Source of the DNA: Pisaster brevispinus
Lineage: Eukaryota; Echinodermata; Asteroidea; Forcipulatida; Asteriidae
Length of the DNA: 64,000 nt
Assembly: GCA_023634235.1 (NCBI GenBank)
Contig: JAMKCF010000007.1
Location: forward strand, 17,676,592 to 17,740,591
Direction of reading: 5' to 3'
Part shown: piece by piece, positions 39,568 to 49,015 of the stretch
Numbering within the stretch: the stretch's first letter is position 1
Layout of the letters: each line of letters opens with the position of its first letter
Notes under the pieces: generated by a model
What the model was told of the DNA's origin: nothing
The model's database searches: none
What the model saw: only the letters and a program-made list of their open reading frames with translations
Made by a program: the position numbers and the translations under genes

Positions 39568-39655
39568 CAACAACAACAACAACAACAACAACAATAACAA
39601 CAACATGAACAACAACAACAGCAGCAGCAACAGCAACAGCAGAGCAACAGCAAAT
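39568..39655. repeat. CAA/CAG microsatellite
   Basis: (CAA)n with AAT, ATG, CAG and AGCAG interruptions, the reverse-strand form of the TTG repeats elsewhere in the window. Confidence 0.9.
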
Positions 39656-40220
39656 TAGCTTCGGACAGGAATCATTTCGGACATATCATCGCCTATATAG
39701 AGCTGAACTTCTGAGTTCCAAAGTTAAATGGGTTCCAAGGCAAATTATACTGAAAAATAAATTCTGAACCTCATACTTTAGGTCTCGATAAAGGCAAAAC
39801 TTCGGTGGCCAGGAAATAGAAAATACGGAAGTAATCGATGTATGAATTGAATGACCCTTTTGGCTCGATTGGCAATAAGGAAGTGAATCTTGCTATTAAG
39901 GCTATTGTATTATCGTCGTAGTTTCTGTCAAGGCGAAGCTCCTAATTCTCTCCAGGTTATGAATTACGTATTGATCCTCGTCCTAGAAATTTATAAGTCA
40001 AGGCTTTTTGATCTCCGGTGAAGTCCTTGGGAGGACGAATCTCAACTTCATTTTCTTCAACCCAGAATTTTCCATTTTTCACCTGTTTGGCTTTTCTGTT
40101 TAGTTGGGAATTATTCTTTGTTAGTTCTTAGACAGCCTGATAATTCCAATGTCGCTCGGTTTCATAGATGGGGTGGCTTTTCTTACGTTCAATACATTCA
40201 AACATTAATTTCATGTTTAG
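39656..40220. other. Non-coding stretch, no gene recognised
   Basis: AT-rich, ending in a (TA)n run at about 40221-40242 that abuts the truncated first unit of the tRNA repeat. Confidence 0.4.
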
Positions 40221-40244
40221 TTAATATATATATATATATATCGT

Positions 40245-40625
40245 TGGTCGTTGGTTCAAGTCCCGCTCCAGTCAATTTTTCTTTGTTCAAACCCAAACTA
40301 TTTAAATAAAATTTCCCAGACACTTTCCCTTGTGGTTTATTACTTGATATTTAATATTAAAAAGTCGCATCCCCTTAAGGTGATCCCGTGGCTGCCGCTT
40401 CCCAGGTTGAATCGTAAACGTGGGTGTGATCCCTGGCTACACGGCAGTTAACGGTTGTATGGCTTCTGACTGGCACCCCGAACAAAGATATTGATTAATA
40501 GGGAGACCGCCAACATAGGGCTGGATAGCTCAGTTGGTAGAGCGCCGGTACGTTAATCCGGCGGTCGTTGGTTCAAGTCCCACTCCAGTCAATTTTTCTT
40601 TGTTCAAACCCAAACTATTTATATA
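40245..40625 (+). mobile_element. tRNA(Asn-like)-derived repeat, tandem dimer, best-preserved copy
   Basis: The second unit holds a full 72-nt cloverleaf at 40519-40590 with all seven acceptor pairs (one G-T), intact D arm, anticodon GTT and B box GGTTCAAGTCC. The first unit is 5'-truncated and starts inside the tRNA T arm at about 40247, next to (TA)n. The direct repeat TCGTTGGTTCAAGTCCC starts at 40248 and again at 40565, a period of 317 bp. The tRNA is bracketed by GAACAAAGA (40480-40488) and TCTTTGTTC (40597-40605). The order is body, tRNA, tail, so the tRNA sits near the 3' end of the body in contrast to ordinary SINEs that start with the tRNA. Confidence 0.85.
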
Positions 40626-41820
40626 TATTTTACTGTAATTTGTTTCCATGTTAAATTCACAACTATGTTTCAGATACTATATATCACAATATCAGCAGGC
40701 CTACTTTTTTCTAAGATGAGAGCTTTAGATTTCCACTAAATCTGAAACTGAATCTCGTTGGAGGGATTTATTGTTAGAAGATGCCGAATGCTATTAAGAA
40801 AGTCTCCGAGATGACTTCAAATCTTTTAAGATGCTTATCACTAACCGCGGTAAAGGTTTTAAACCATGCGGCACAACCTTCATAGTTTCACCCACAAAAA
40901 AAGGAAGAACGAAGAAGACGAAGATGTTAATCAAAAAGTAACTAACAGGGGTGAAATAATGGACGGAATAGAAAAAGAAGGGAAAAGGGTGTTGAAAACA
41001 ACGTAGACTTCTTCATTAAACAAACCAAAGCTCTTAAAAACGCGATCAACTGTACTCAAGAACAAAACGTCAAAAGTTTGAATTCGAAAGCGGAAGTTCA
41101 ATTTGCCATAAGTGTTCTTTTATACGTCGTTCAAATCAAACTGTTGCCCCGAACAAAGACTAGATATACAAATCATTAACATGTCAAACAAAGCACATGA
41201 TTTCGTAACAATGCTTTTTGTTTTGATTGAAATCATGTCATGTTTCTTCAAAATATGTGTCTAGAATATTGATCAGTGCCTGCAATGAATCGAAGGGCAG
41301 GATCTAGACAAAGTACTATAAATTACAAAATAAAATTGTATCCATTACTTCCCTTTAAAGTGACACTTGACAGGTCACGCTCTGATACGCACCCTGGTCA
41401 GGGTTAGGAAATGCAAGTTTCGCGGGTCAGATTTTTGTATAAGGCAAACGGATGAGTCGAGCTGTGTGAGCTACAGATACCATAGAATGTCAATCGTCTG
41501 GCTGTATTGTAGGCTCAGGTTGGGCCCCTCGTCCTTTAACCCCAATGGACGAGCGAGTACAGCTTGCCACCAGTCTTGAGTCAATGATTTGAACACATTT
41601 GCACAGTAGTGTTGCTATGTTTGTTCCTTTGTTCTACCTCGAATGTTTTAGTCTAATAGATGGCTTGGGTTGCTTTGTTTTTATTTATGTTCTCTGACTG
41701 TATCTTTGAAGTGGTGACAAAGGGATTGGTTGTGAGGGAGTATCACCCAACATGACCACAACGGTCCTTGGTTCAAACGTCTGTTAGTCCTGAGGAAAAC
41801 ATTAAAGAATCCGCCACTCG
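40626..41820. other. Non-coding stretch, no gene recognised
   Basis: Purine-rich in part (40900-41050). No exon is supported. Confidence 0.4.
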
Positions 41821-41824
41821 GTAG

Positions 41825-42420
41825 AAAACAATCAAAGGAAAGAAAGGTGAAGAAAACAAATCAAAGGAAAGAAAGGTGAAGAAAACAAATCAAAGGAAAG
41901 AAAGGTGAAGAAAACAAATCAAAGGAAAGAAAGGTGAAGAAAACAAATCAAAGGAAAGAAAGGTGAAGAAAACAAATCAAAGGAAAGAAAGGTGAAGAAA
42001 ACATATCAAAGAAAAGAAAGGTGAAGAAAACAAATCAAAGAAAAGAAAGGTGAAGAAAACAAATCAAAGAAAAGAAAGGTGAAGAAAACAAATCAAAGAA
42101 AAGAAAGGTGAAGAAAACAAATCAAAGGAAAGAAAGGTGAAGAAAACAAATCAAAGGAAAGAAAGGTGAAGAAAACAAATCAAAGGAAAGAAAGGTGAAG
42201 AAAACAAATCAAAGGAAAGAAAGGTGAAGAAAACAAACCAAAGGAAAGAAAGGTGAAGAAAACAAATCAAAGGAAAGAAAGGTGAAGAAAACAATCAAAG
42301 GAAAGAAAGGTGAAGAAAACAAATCAAAGGAAAGAAAGGTGAAGAAAACAATCAAAGGAAAGAAAGGTGAAGAAAACAAATCAAAGGAAAGAAAGGTGAA
42401 GAAAACAAATCAAAGGAAAT
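41825..42420 (+). repeat. 29-bp minisatellite, about 20 copies
   Basis: The unit contains GGAAAGAAAGGTGAAGAAAA plus CAAATCAAA. Units vary mainly at one site (AAAGGAAAG against AAAGAAAAG, the latter clustered at 42005-42110), at ACATATC and AACC variants, and at a 1-bp shorter CAATC form near the two ends. The strand is almost pure purine apart from T and C at fixed positions. The clustering of variants suggests expansion by block duplication. Confidence 0.95.
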
Positions 42421-42640
42421 CATTACTACGTTAGGGTGACCCAATCACCCTCACTCCACGTAATGTTGTGCTCCCTATGCGCTTTTAAAAACTAGGTGTA
42501 TCACGAAAGAGCAAAAAGAGTAAAGTCGCTGCTCATGTTGTTAATGATTTGAAACAATTACAATTTTTCTGCACATGTCAGCCCTCTCTTGTACAATAGG
42601 AGGAAGTGGTGAAATGTTTAATAGTTGACTCTTCCAGGTC

Positions 42641-42850
42641 AGAACTTGACCCGGATTCCGGGCTCCAGACGCCCTCACCCATTTCTGGGTCAGGCTGACC
42701 CGGTCAAGTTTTAAAAAGGGGTTAAAACTCGCATTTTGTGTCAATGAAACCCATTTCTGGGTCAATTTTGACGCAGATTCCGAGTTGTACTGACCCTAAA
42801 AAGGGTCAGGCAACGCAAGATATGGATGAACTCTGACCCGGAGGTTTGTT
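42641..42850 (+). repeat. GGGTCA/TGACCC dispersed repeat, full-length copy
   Basis: The sequence begins GAACTTGACCCGGATTCCGG, continues CCCATTTCTGGGTCAGGCTG then ACCCGG, repeats CCCATTTCTGGGTCAATTTT, and ends AAAAAGGGTCAGGC...CTCTGACCCGG. Same order as 24600-24815. It is the clearest copy for counting GGGTCA half-sites. Confidence 0.8.
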
Positions 42851-43053
42851 TAGAGAGTATACAATGAAACTTCTGCTCGATAAAGCTCAGGGCAGTTGAA
42901 GGTAGTCGAAGCGATTGCAAAATGCTGCGGCATAATTTCAGTTACCCAAAATCATTGCACCTTCTTTTCGGTTGTGCCTCACTCTCCAATAGTAATAATA
43001 CTCGTGAATTGATTGTCAACACGTGTGGTTAACGTTAGCTATCGCTGTCATTT

Positions 43054-43200
43054 GTCAATATCTTTGTTCGGGGGTGCCCGTCAGAAGCCATTCAACCTGT
43101 AACTGCCGTATAGCCAGGGATAACACCCAAGTTTCCGATTTATTAAACCCTTGAAGCGACAGTACAAAGACGCCCTCAAGAGGATGCGACTTTGTATATA
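43054..43200 (-). mobile_element. Body fragment of the tRNA-centred repeat
   Basis: TCTTTGTTCGGGGGTGCCCG at 43061 through ACTGCCGTATAGCCAGGGAT and the GGATGCGACTTT word matches the bodies at 0.6, 7.4 and 40.4 kb. The tRNA part is absent, so this copy ends at the inverted motif. Confidence 0.75.
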
Positions 43201-43880
43201 AATTCGAACATTTTTACTTAGAAACTGAATGCATTATGTTATTTACCCAAGCCCAGCTTTAAAATATTTTTAATGTTTTTGCATCAGCCGAGCTTTGCAG
43301 AAAAGACCACCAGCATATTTACACAATCCAACAGGATCACTTCATAAAATTGACATTTAATGGAAAGAGGGTGGCATTTAGGAATGTGCCTGTAAAGTAC
43401 ACTGTCTATTCAAACGTGGATTGAAAGTTGTGGAAAGAGGACATCGTGATATGATTTGTCTTATATACCAACTTGAATGATATTTAAAATGTGCGTATTT
43501 TGAATGAAACGAGCGTGCAAAATAAAAGTGAAAGGTAAGCCTATCACATTTTGTAAGTTAACCGGGTATTTATTGTTTATATGTGTTGATATTTGTTTTT
43601 AGATACCGTCATTATCTTTGTCCTGATTCCGGTGTTGAGTCAGTGCTGATAAATGAATGGTGATATTAAGTTGTTTGTTGTTTGATGAGTTTGCAGCTGC
43701 TTGGCTAATTCGGGATGCACGCGCTTCGCGCAGTCCAGCGATTGTTCCACTAGGGTCTTTCTTATTAACCCCCGAAGTGACTACGAGACCAGAGCTCATC
43801 TTTGCATAGTGCATGGGGGCCGGGGGGGGGGGGATAGAATACCTGTAGATTATATATGTGCTCATCAAAATTACCTATGC
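43201..43880. other. Stretch downstream of the candidate signal-peptide exon
   Basis: Holds a G11-12 run near 43819. On the minus strand an open frame at 43599-43868 could be a further exon, but its frame does not join the upstream candidate without assumptions. No confident gene. Confidence 0.3.
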
Positions 43881-43888
43881 AATGCGTG

Positions 43889-44025
43889 CTTTTTGCGTTC
43901 CGTTTGTTAGCAGATGCCACTTGCACTTCGATATCAGTTCGTTGCCGATGAGTTGCAAAAGCTATGGCAAAAAGACAAATAACACAGCATACAGAAATCA
44001 ACAACAAGTTTTGAAAACGTTTCAT
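43889..44025 (-). CDS. Candidate first coding exon of a secreted protein (partial)
   Basis: Reading from 44025 downwards, an ATG opens a protein that begins MKRFQNLLLISVCCVICL followed by FAIAFA. This is a typical signal peptide: a short basic start, an 18-residue hydrophobic core and a small-residue cleavage region near residue 24. About 20 polar residues follow, including a dibasic KR (…ASANKRNAK…) that could be a processing site. The frame then meets ATAG/GTAATT, a good splice donor, at about 43888, giving a phase-1 exon end. Downstream exons could not be identified. The start context has T at -3, which is weak. It could be a peptide-hormone or other secreted precursor, but the call rests only on the signal peptide and donor, and chance is possible. 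Confidence 0.3.
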
Positions 44026-44199
44026 TAATTGTCACAAATTAATTAGCATCCATGTCAATATCGCGTTGATGGATCATTACTGGTGACATTTGTTACAATT
44101 CCCTATCTCCAGTTTGGAGACAAGTTATGTGCGTGTCTATTAAAAACTTCTTAGAAATAATTAACTGAAAGAGGACGGACTCATATCATATTATTTTTC

Positions 44200-44310
44200 A
44201 GATGGTGTTGCTGTTGCTTTTGTTGATTTGTTGTTATTGTTGTTATCAATCTTATTACTAGCGCTGTTATAGTTGCTGTTGTTGCTGCTGCTGCTGCTGT
44301 TGCTGCAATA
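44200..44310. repeat. Degenerate TTG/CTG microsatellite
   Basis: TTG and CTG triplets with interruptions, including a run of five GCT triplets near 44285-44300. Confidence 0.85.
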
Positions 44311-44519
44311 TACAGTATGCTGTTAGTTAACAACTTTCTGATCAGCAGTGTTCCCAATAATTGATGAGAACACACTGGGGAAACTCCCAAGTTATAAAAA
44401 ACATTGCGACCATTTAAGTGCGCGAGTTTGTTTTCTTCACGCGTTAAAGCAATGTAGGTTGGACGAAGTGCTCCCCAAAAATAGTCGAATACGCGCGATA
44501 ATAGCACGGTCTATTTTGC

Positions 44520-44539
44520 CCACGTGAGTTGTCACGTGG
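44520..44539. promoter_or_regulatory. Paired E-box palindrome
   Basis: CCACGTGA, GTTG, TCACGTGG: two CACGTG E-boxes 12 bp apart in a perfect 8-bp inverted repeat with a 4-nt spacer. CACGTG with T or A flanks is the site class of USF, MITF/TFE and related bHLH-zip factors. The target gene is not identified; the nearest candidates are the exons at 43.9 and 46.4 kb. Confidence 0.45.
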
Positions 44540-45996
44540 ACGACAGTACACCAGTGGTCTCTTTGCATGACCTAGTCGTGGACTCGGTGAGATCTTACCA
44601 GATAGTGGGCCCGAGAGCGAAAGTGCAGAGGGTCACGAGGTCTTGTAATTAAAACGGGTGGTTCTGATCGCCCACTATGGTGATCTGATTTACGACAAAG
44701 GTGGGTGTGATGTGACAGTGATGAACAACGCGGTGGACAGTTTAAAGCACTTATTTCATATCAATGTCACGTCGTGTGAATTCGGACAAGGATCATTTCA
44801 TTGTGCTGTAAGGAATCTTGTCATGAAGCAGCTGCAACCATCAGTGGTCATCCGTTCTTTTCGCCGCAGTTGTACGAGGTTGCAAAAGCACATCGACCCC
44901 CACATTTACAATAAAACACCCCCACGTAGTATGCATAGTACAGTATGTGAACAGTATTTGGATGCTTTAAGTCCATGCCCGGCCAGTTGCCGATTACAGA
45001 CAGGCCCGTAGAGCAGTGGACAAGAGTAGTTTCTGAACTGAAATGATTACTAACTACAGTTGTTTTCTCAATTATAAGAGTGGTTCCGACTATTACCGTT
45101 TCAGCAGTAAGAACTTTGGGTAGTTTGACTGTTCTTGTCATTGTGCTGATCCACATGAGCTAAAAGATCGATGGAAACCATCATCGTCTTAAGGAGACCA
45201 ACCCTTCTTCGTTTACAGATTGTGCGCCATGCACTCTTTAAATGTTAGTGTTGCACATCAGTCGTCTTTATTCGATTCAGTCCTGCGCGCATTGACAATG
45301 CCCTATGTTGTTCCGCCTGAAATGTTGCCGTTGTTAAGAAATTGTGAACTTGAACATAAAACCTGATTTGCGTTATTTATTGCGAGGGTTATGTACTGAA
45401 TATTTCTTTGCAGGAACACAGTACGGCAAGAGCGACAATCATAGTTTGTAGTTCTTGCTGTCGCACCGTATCGTTTACCGTGAACGTTTTAATTAGTTTT
45501 GTTTGTATTTTTTGTATGGCTTCTTTATTGTGACAAACAGAGAAGTCTATAATCTAATCAAACCTAATCTAATCTATAATTTATGACTAACAAGCTCCTC
45601 GGAACAACCACTTAAAAAATATAGAGCCACCACCATGTTTGTAAATGTTGCCCAATCGTATACACACGGCTACAACTACAGGGTTGGGGCTACGTCAAGA
45701 CCCACTGTTCAGGTGAAGTGCAGGGTTACGGAACTGTACAGAGTATATTTTGTGTTGGTTTCTAAAGCTTCTTCTTTTTTTTGCTTTTTTTTTTTTTAAA
45801 CCATTTCTCCTTTCTAATAACTTTGATGTCTTCTGAAACTTGCAGGTAACCGTCTCTATCTATTGGATATTGTGTGAGTAGAGGACGCAGTCATCGAGCT
45901 GCAAAAGTTATCTGCATCCAGTTGTCACCGCCAAACGATGACGCTCTCGTAAACAGCTAACGTGTGTGAAGTCGTACCAACCTTCACCAACGATGA
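44540..45996. other. Region upstream of the 46.4-kb gene
   Basis: Overlapping open frames at 44658-45011 (+) and 44848-45156 (-) contradict each other and have no domain. A T13 run lies near 45787-45799. Contains no confident exon but may hold untranslated exons of the downstream gene. Confidence 0.35.
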
Positions 45997-46004
45997 TGAC
46001 GTCA
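45997..46004. promoter_or_regulatory. CRE (TGACGTCA) upstream of the 46.4-kb gene
   Basis: A perfect CREB/ATF octamer about 360 bp upstream of the predicted start codon, in a locally less AT-rich segment. It is one of twelve such octamers in the window, so its specific relevance is uncertain. Confidence 0.35.
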
Positions 46005-46344
46005 CACAGTGGTCGCTTCTATTCAATGGAGTTTACTGCAGCGCAGGCAGTTCGTGAAATCACCAATCGCGTATGAAAGTGTTCTTCTGAGTCAGCTATG
46101 ACATATGCACTTGGTGCCATGTGAAATCCGATGGTCGATGTTGATGAGACAACTTCGTTGTGTGTGCGTGTGTGTCGCCGCTTTTGTTAACTGCATTCCA
46201 CACAAAGCAGGGATTAACACAAGTGGGAGTATGGGTACTACAATCAATATCACGATGGTAAACACTCTGTGTTTGGTAATTTGGACTGTTCGAAAGCGGT
46301 GGGCCTATTCTTTACCCACCGCTGTAACCAGACTGTGTTGGTAT

Positions 46345-46353
46345 TTGTCTAGG
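46345..46353 (+). other. Possible 3' splice site ahead of the coding exon
   Basis: A T-rich stretch, TGTTGGTATTTGTCTAG, followed by G places a plausible acceptor seven bases before the preferred ATG. It would exclude the upstream in-frame ATG at 46105. Unverified without transcripts. Confidence 0.35.
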
Positions 46354-46359
46354 GACACA

Positions 46360-46755
46360 ATGCTCCTCCACGCTCCACTGAACACTCCCCTGCGTATCCT
46401 AACGCTTTTACTGTGGTGCAAGTTTTCACTGGTACATTCAGCACCAGCCTTGTCCGAGATGTCCGAGGAGGAGTACCTATCTGCTTACAGCTCCATTGAA
46501 AATATTCGCTCACCTGCTGACGGGGACGGGCCAGGCTTCAAGTTTGCTTACGAAGGGTCTGCAGTTGCTACAAACATGTACGAAGGAGTCATCATCTGTC
46601 TGCTGGCCATCACAGCCTTCGTTGGACTCGTCGTGTGGGTTCTGAAGTCGAACTTTGAAGAGAGGCAGACTCGGCGAATGAGACGGGAGGCTTCACTGAG
46701 GGACAGGAACTCTAACGTGAGCCCCTTGATGACACCCGACTCGGAGGAGTCATGA
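46360..46755 (+). CDS. Small type I single-pass membrane protein, unrecognised family
   Basis: 131 residues. Residues 1 to about 28 form a signal peptide with core LRILTLLLWCKFSLVHSA and a likely cut after HSA. Residues 29-75 are a short acidic ectodomain with tyrosines and serines. Residues 76-95 (GVIICLLAITAFVGLVVWVL) are a transmembrane helix followed by a stop-transfer lysine. Residues 96-131 are a cytoplasmic tail rich in Arg/Glu (ERQTRRMRREASLRDR) ending in proline-directed Ser/Thr sites (SPLMTPDSEES). The orientation is inside-positive, as expected for type I. The ATG has A at -3. Just upstream TTTGTCTAG/G at 46344-46353 looks like a splice acceptor, so the 5'-UTR may come from earlier exons. 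The frame is open back to an ATG at 46105 (216 codons), but that extension has no signal peptide at its start and reads as non-coding. AATAAA at 47867 is a possible poly(A) signal. Family and function unknown. Confidence 0.65.
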   Translation: MLLHAPLNTPLRILTLLLWCKFSLVHSAPALSEMSEEEYLSAYSSIENIRSPADGDGPGFKFAYEGSAVATNMYEGVIICLLAITAFVGLVVWVLKSNFEERQTRRMRREASLRDRNSNVSPLMTPDSEES

Positions 46756-47872
46756 CGGCAGGCGAACCGTCCACGAACTTCATCTTCTGTATATAACAAC
46801 CAATCTGTGTTGTAGTACGCCGCACACAAGCCTGTGTATTATATCACGTCTGTATGGTAACATGCAACATGTCTATTCCAAAACTATCGGGTTTGACAAC
46901 CACCAGAAGACCCAATCATAGCATACATCTTTGCCCACCGAAGACCCACCTTGTTTGTTTTTGGAATGTCGCAACTCTGTTAAAACGTCTACTTTATATC
47001 CTGTAGAAGTTTCGTTTGTTCATCGAAGTTTTCGTCATATATACGGTGTACACATATTCATCAATGATATCCTGATTGTCATGAGACACGAATTTTCTTA
47101 CAAGGACTGAGTGATGCAGGTGCGAACATGACTGGAATATTAGGAAAAGAACCGTGTGGATGGAGTGGGGAGGGTTACACGGTGACCATCGCAGTGAGAG
47201 CTTCGTGTGAGAAAACTTTAAAAAAACTCGTTTCAACATGGTACGCCATTCAACGTTTGTCTTGTTTTGTTGACTTTTTTTTCCACGCACAAACTGCCAC
47301 CATTATTTCATAACTTTCCAAGTGAGTAACAATACACGCAAAAACCTAGTCCGGGTTGGAGTCGGTTCATTGTATACGCTTCACTCAACACATAATCCGG
47401 CATTGTACAACGGCACTTATAACCATTTTCACAGACCGCTAATGGAGACAGAACAACACGTATCAAGTAAACAACTTAGCAGTTCTCAGCACAATTCACC
47501 GCTTTTTTGTGAGCAGGGCTTTGGAAACCTGTCGCTTAAAACTGTTAAAAGATTAACCCGGCTCGCCTGCACTCAAGTAGGCCCCACTTTTTAGTCACTA
47601 TTGAAATTGATATTGTCTAAAAAAAATATTAATAATAACAAAAAGTCACCAACAAAATGTTTGCAAAAAAAAAGGAAAAAAGAAGATAGAACATAAGTAT
47701 TGTTTACCTTGTAAATACCTGTAACATGTACTTCAAACTACGACATTTTATGTACCCGACATGTTTTGTAGCAAATGAAACGGCCGTAGAACTTTTTTTG
47801 GCCAGTCTGTTCTGATGAACCGGATTGTTTTCTGACCGGAGAGGATTTCCAAGGTTTTGCTCCGGGAATAAA
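46756..47872 (+). other. Likely 3'-UTR and downstream flank
   Basis: Non-coding sequence following the TGA at 46753-46755. The first canonical AATAAA I find on this strand is at 47867-47872, with another at 48248-48253. Either could end the transcript, or a variant signal closer to the stop could be used. Confidence 0.3.
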
Positions 47873-48420
47873 GCTAAGAAAAACACCGTCACGTCGTTGT
47901 TAAAATCTTGAGCACAAAATCATATATATGTATAAATGTTAGATATATATATATATACATTCTCGATGCCGTCCCTGGTCACCATGGTGATCAGGATTCG
48001 GGGAATTTAATTAGATGTGCTGGCAACATTTGCAAAAACACGTTTCGCCTCAATCCGGTTCTGATATGTATCAGAAGGAGTTTGTTCCGCTAAAATGGTT
48101 TTTCATCTTCATAGAATTTCGGCAACTGGTTTATGCCCTACCGCAATTCGTTTTCCAACGGGAATTTTTTCTTTTCTTTTTTTTATTTTATCAAGTAAAC
48201 ATCAGTTGTGGTAAATTGTATGTAAATTTGCATTCGTTCTTTTCAACAATAAAGAGAGATATGTATTGAAAATTAAGCTAACAATGGTCCAGAGAGTACT
48301 TTTTGCTATGAGGAAGCTAATATGTCATTACCGAAACGATTAATAAAAAATTGGTTTTTGAAGCGCACTTTCTTTTATAAATTAATCATGCATTCTAAAC
48401 ACTTCCTGGACAGGATTAAT
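47873..48420. other. Non-coding stretch, no gene recognised
   Basis: A (TA)n run near 47942-47958 and the 12-bp palindrome TCACCATGGTGA near 47980 are the only structure seen. Confidence 0.35.
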
Positions 48421-48660
48421 CCCAATCAGGTCCGTGGGAGCCCGACCCAGTAATGGTTCAGTATGGACCGGAATCTGTGTCGAAATTAACCCGAATTTGG
48501 TTAAAACAGAACCGAAAACGAAACAAAACAGTTAATGCAGAACCTGAGTTGAAATCCCATGTTTAACCACATGCCGGGTCCACCTGACCCGTTTAGGCCC
48601 CTGGGGGCGTTTAGGCCCCTGGGGACCACAACCTGGGTCAATGCTGTCCTGTGAGTTTTT
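48420..48660 (-). repeat. GGGTCA/TGACCC dispersed repeat, diverged inverted copy
   Basis: GACCCAGTAATGGTTCAG, ATGGACCGGAATCTGTGTCG, then CCTGACCCG and CTGGGTCAATGCTGTCC follow the same word order as the other copies read on the opposite strand. A local tandem GTTTAGGCCCCTGGGG is inserted near 48587-48625. Confidence 0.5.
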
Positions 48661-48880
48661 AGAATGTGGTGCTACAGCAGCGTGTGCACTGATTAAACTT
48701 TGTGAAAACACCGCTAAGGAATTAGATACAGTATATGCTTGTGTAAAGAACAGTAGCCTTCAGCTCTGTTTTGAAAGTTTGCAGAGAAATAATATTCCGG
48801 ATATGAATCGTGTAGTTTATTTCATACAACAGTTTCATTGTGTGAACAGGCCCAGTCACAATAACGTACTGTCCTGGAAT

Positions 48881-49015
48881 CGATTTCACAAAGACAGTCC
48901 TAACTGAGGACAGTCCTAGGAGTTATTAAAAACTTAAGGCTAGTCCTAAGTTAGGACGAGTAACTCGTCCTAACCTAATTCGAGATAAGACTAGTCTTAA
49001 CTCTTTGTGAAATCC
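48881..49015. mobile_element. Foldback MITE with CGATTTCACAAAG termini
   Basis: GATTTCACAAAG (48882-48893) is the exact inverse of CTTTGTGAAATC (49003-49014). The interior consists of forward and reverse copies of GTCCTAAGTTAGGACGAGT and GACTAGTCTTAACTC, so it can fold along its length. It is the same family as 1258-1422 by both termini and interior. No coding capacity. Confidence 0.85.

Noticed and set aside
40519..40590. Functional tRNA-Asn gene
   Set aside because: The cloverleaf is nearly intact, but C33, a T-T mismatch at the anticodon loop and a T-arm mismatch, together with its place in a multi-copy repeat, indicate a tRNA-derived repeat.
41825..42420. CRISPR-like array
   Set aside because: The repeats are contiguous 29-bp units with no unique spacers, in an animal genome context; it is a minisatellite.
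44658..45156. Two overlapping open frames on opposite strands
   Set aside because: They exclude each other and neither has domain content.
46105..46359. N-terminal extension giving a 216-residue protein
   Set aside because: The extension lacks a signal peptide at its start, reads like non-coding sequence, and is cut by a plausible splice acceptor just before the ATG at 46360. The ATG at 46360 starts directly with a signal peptide.
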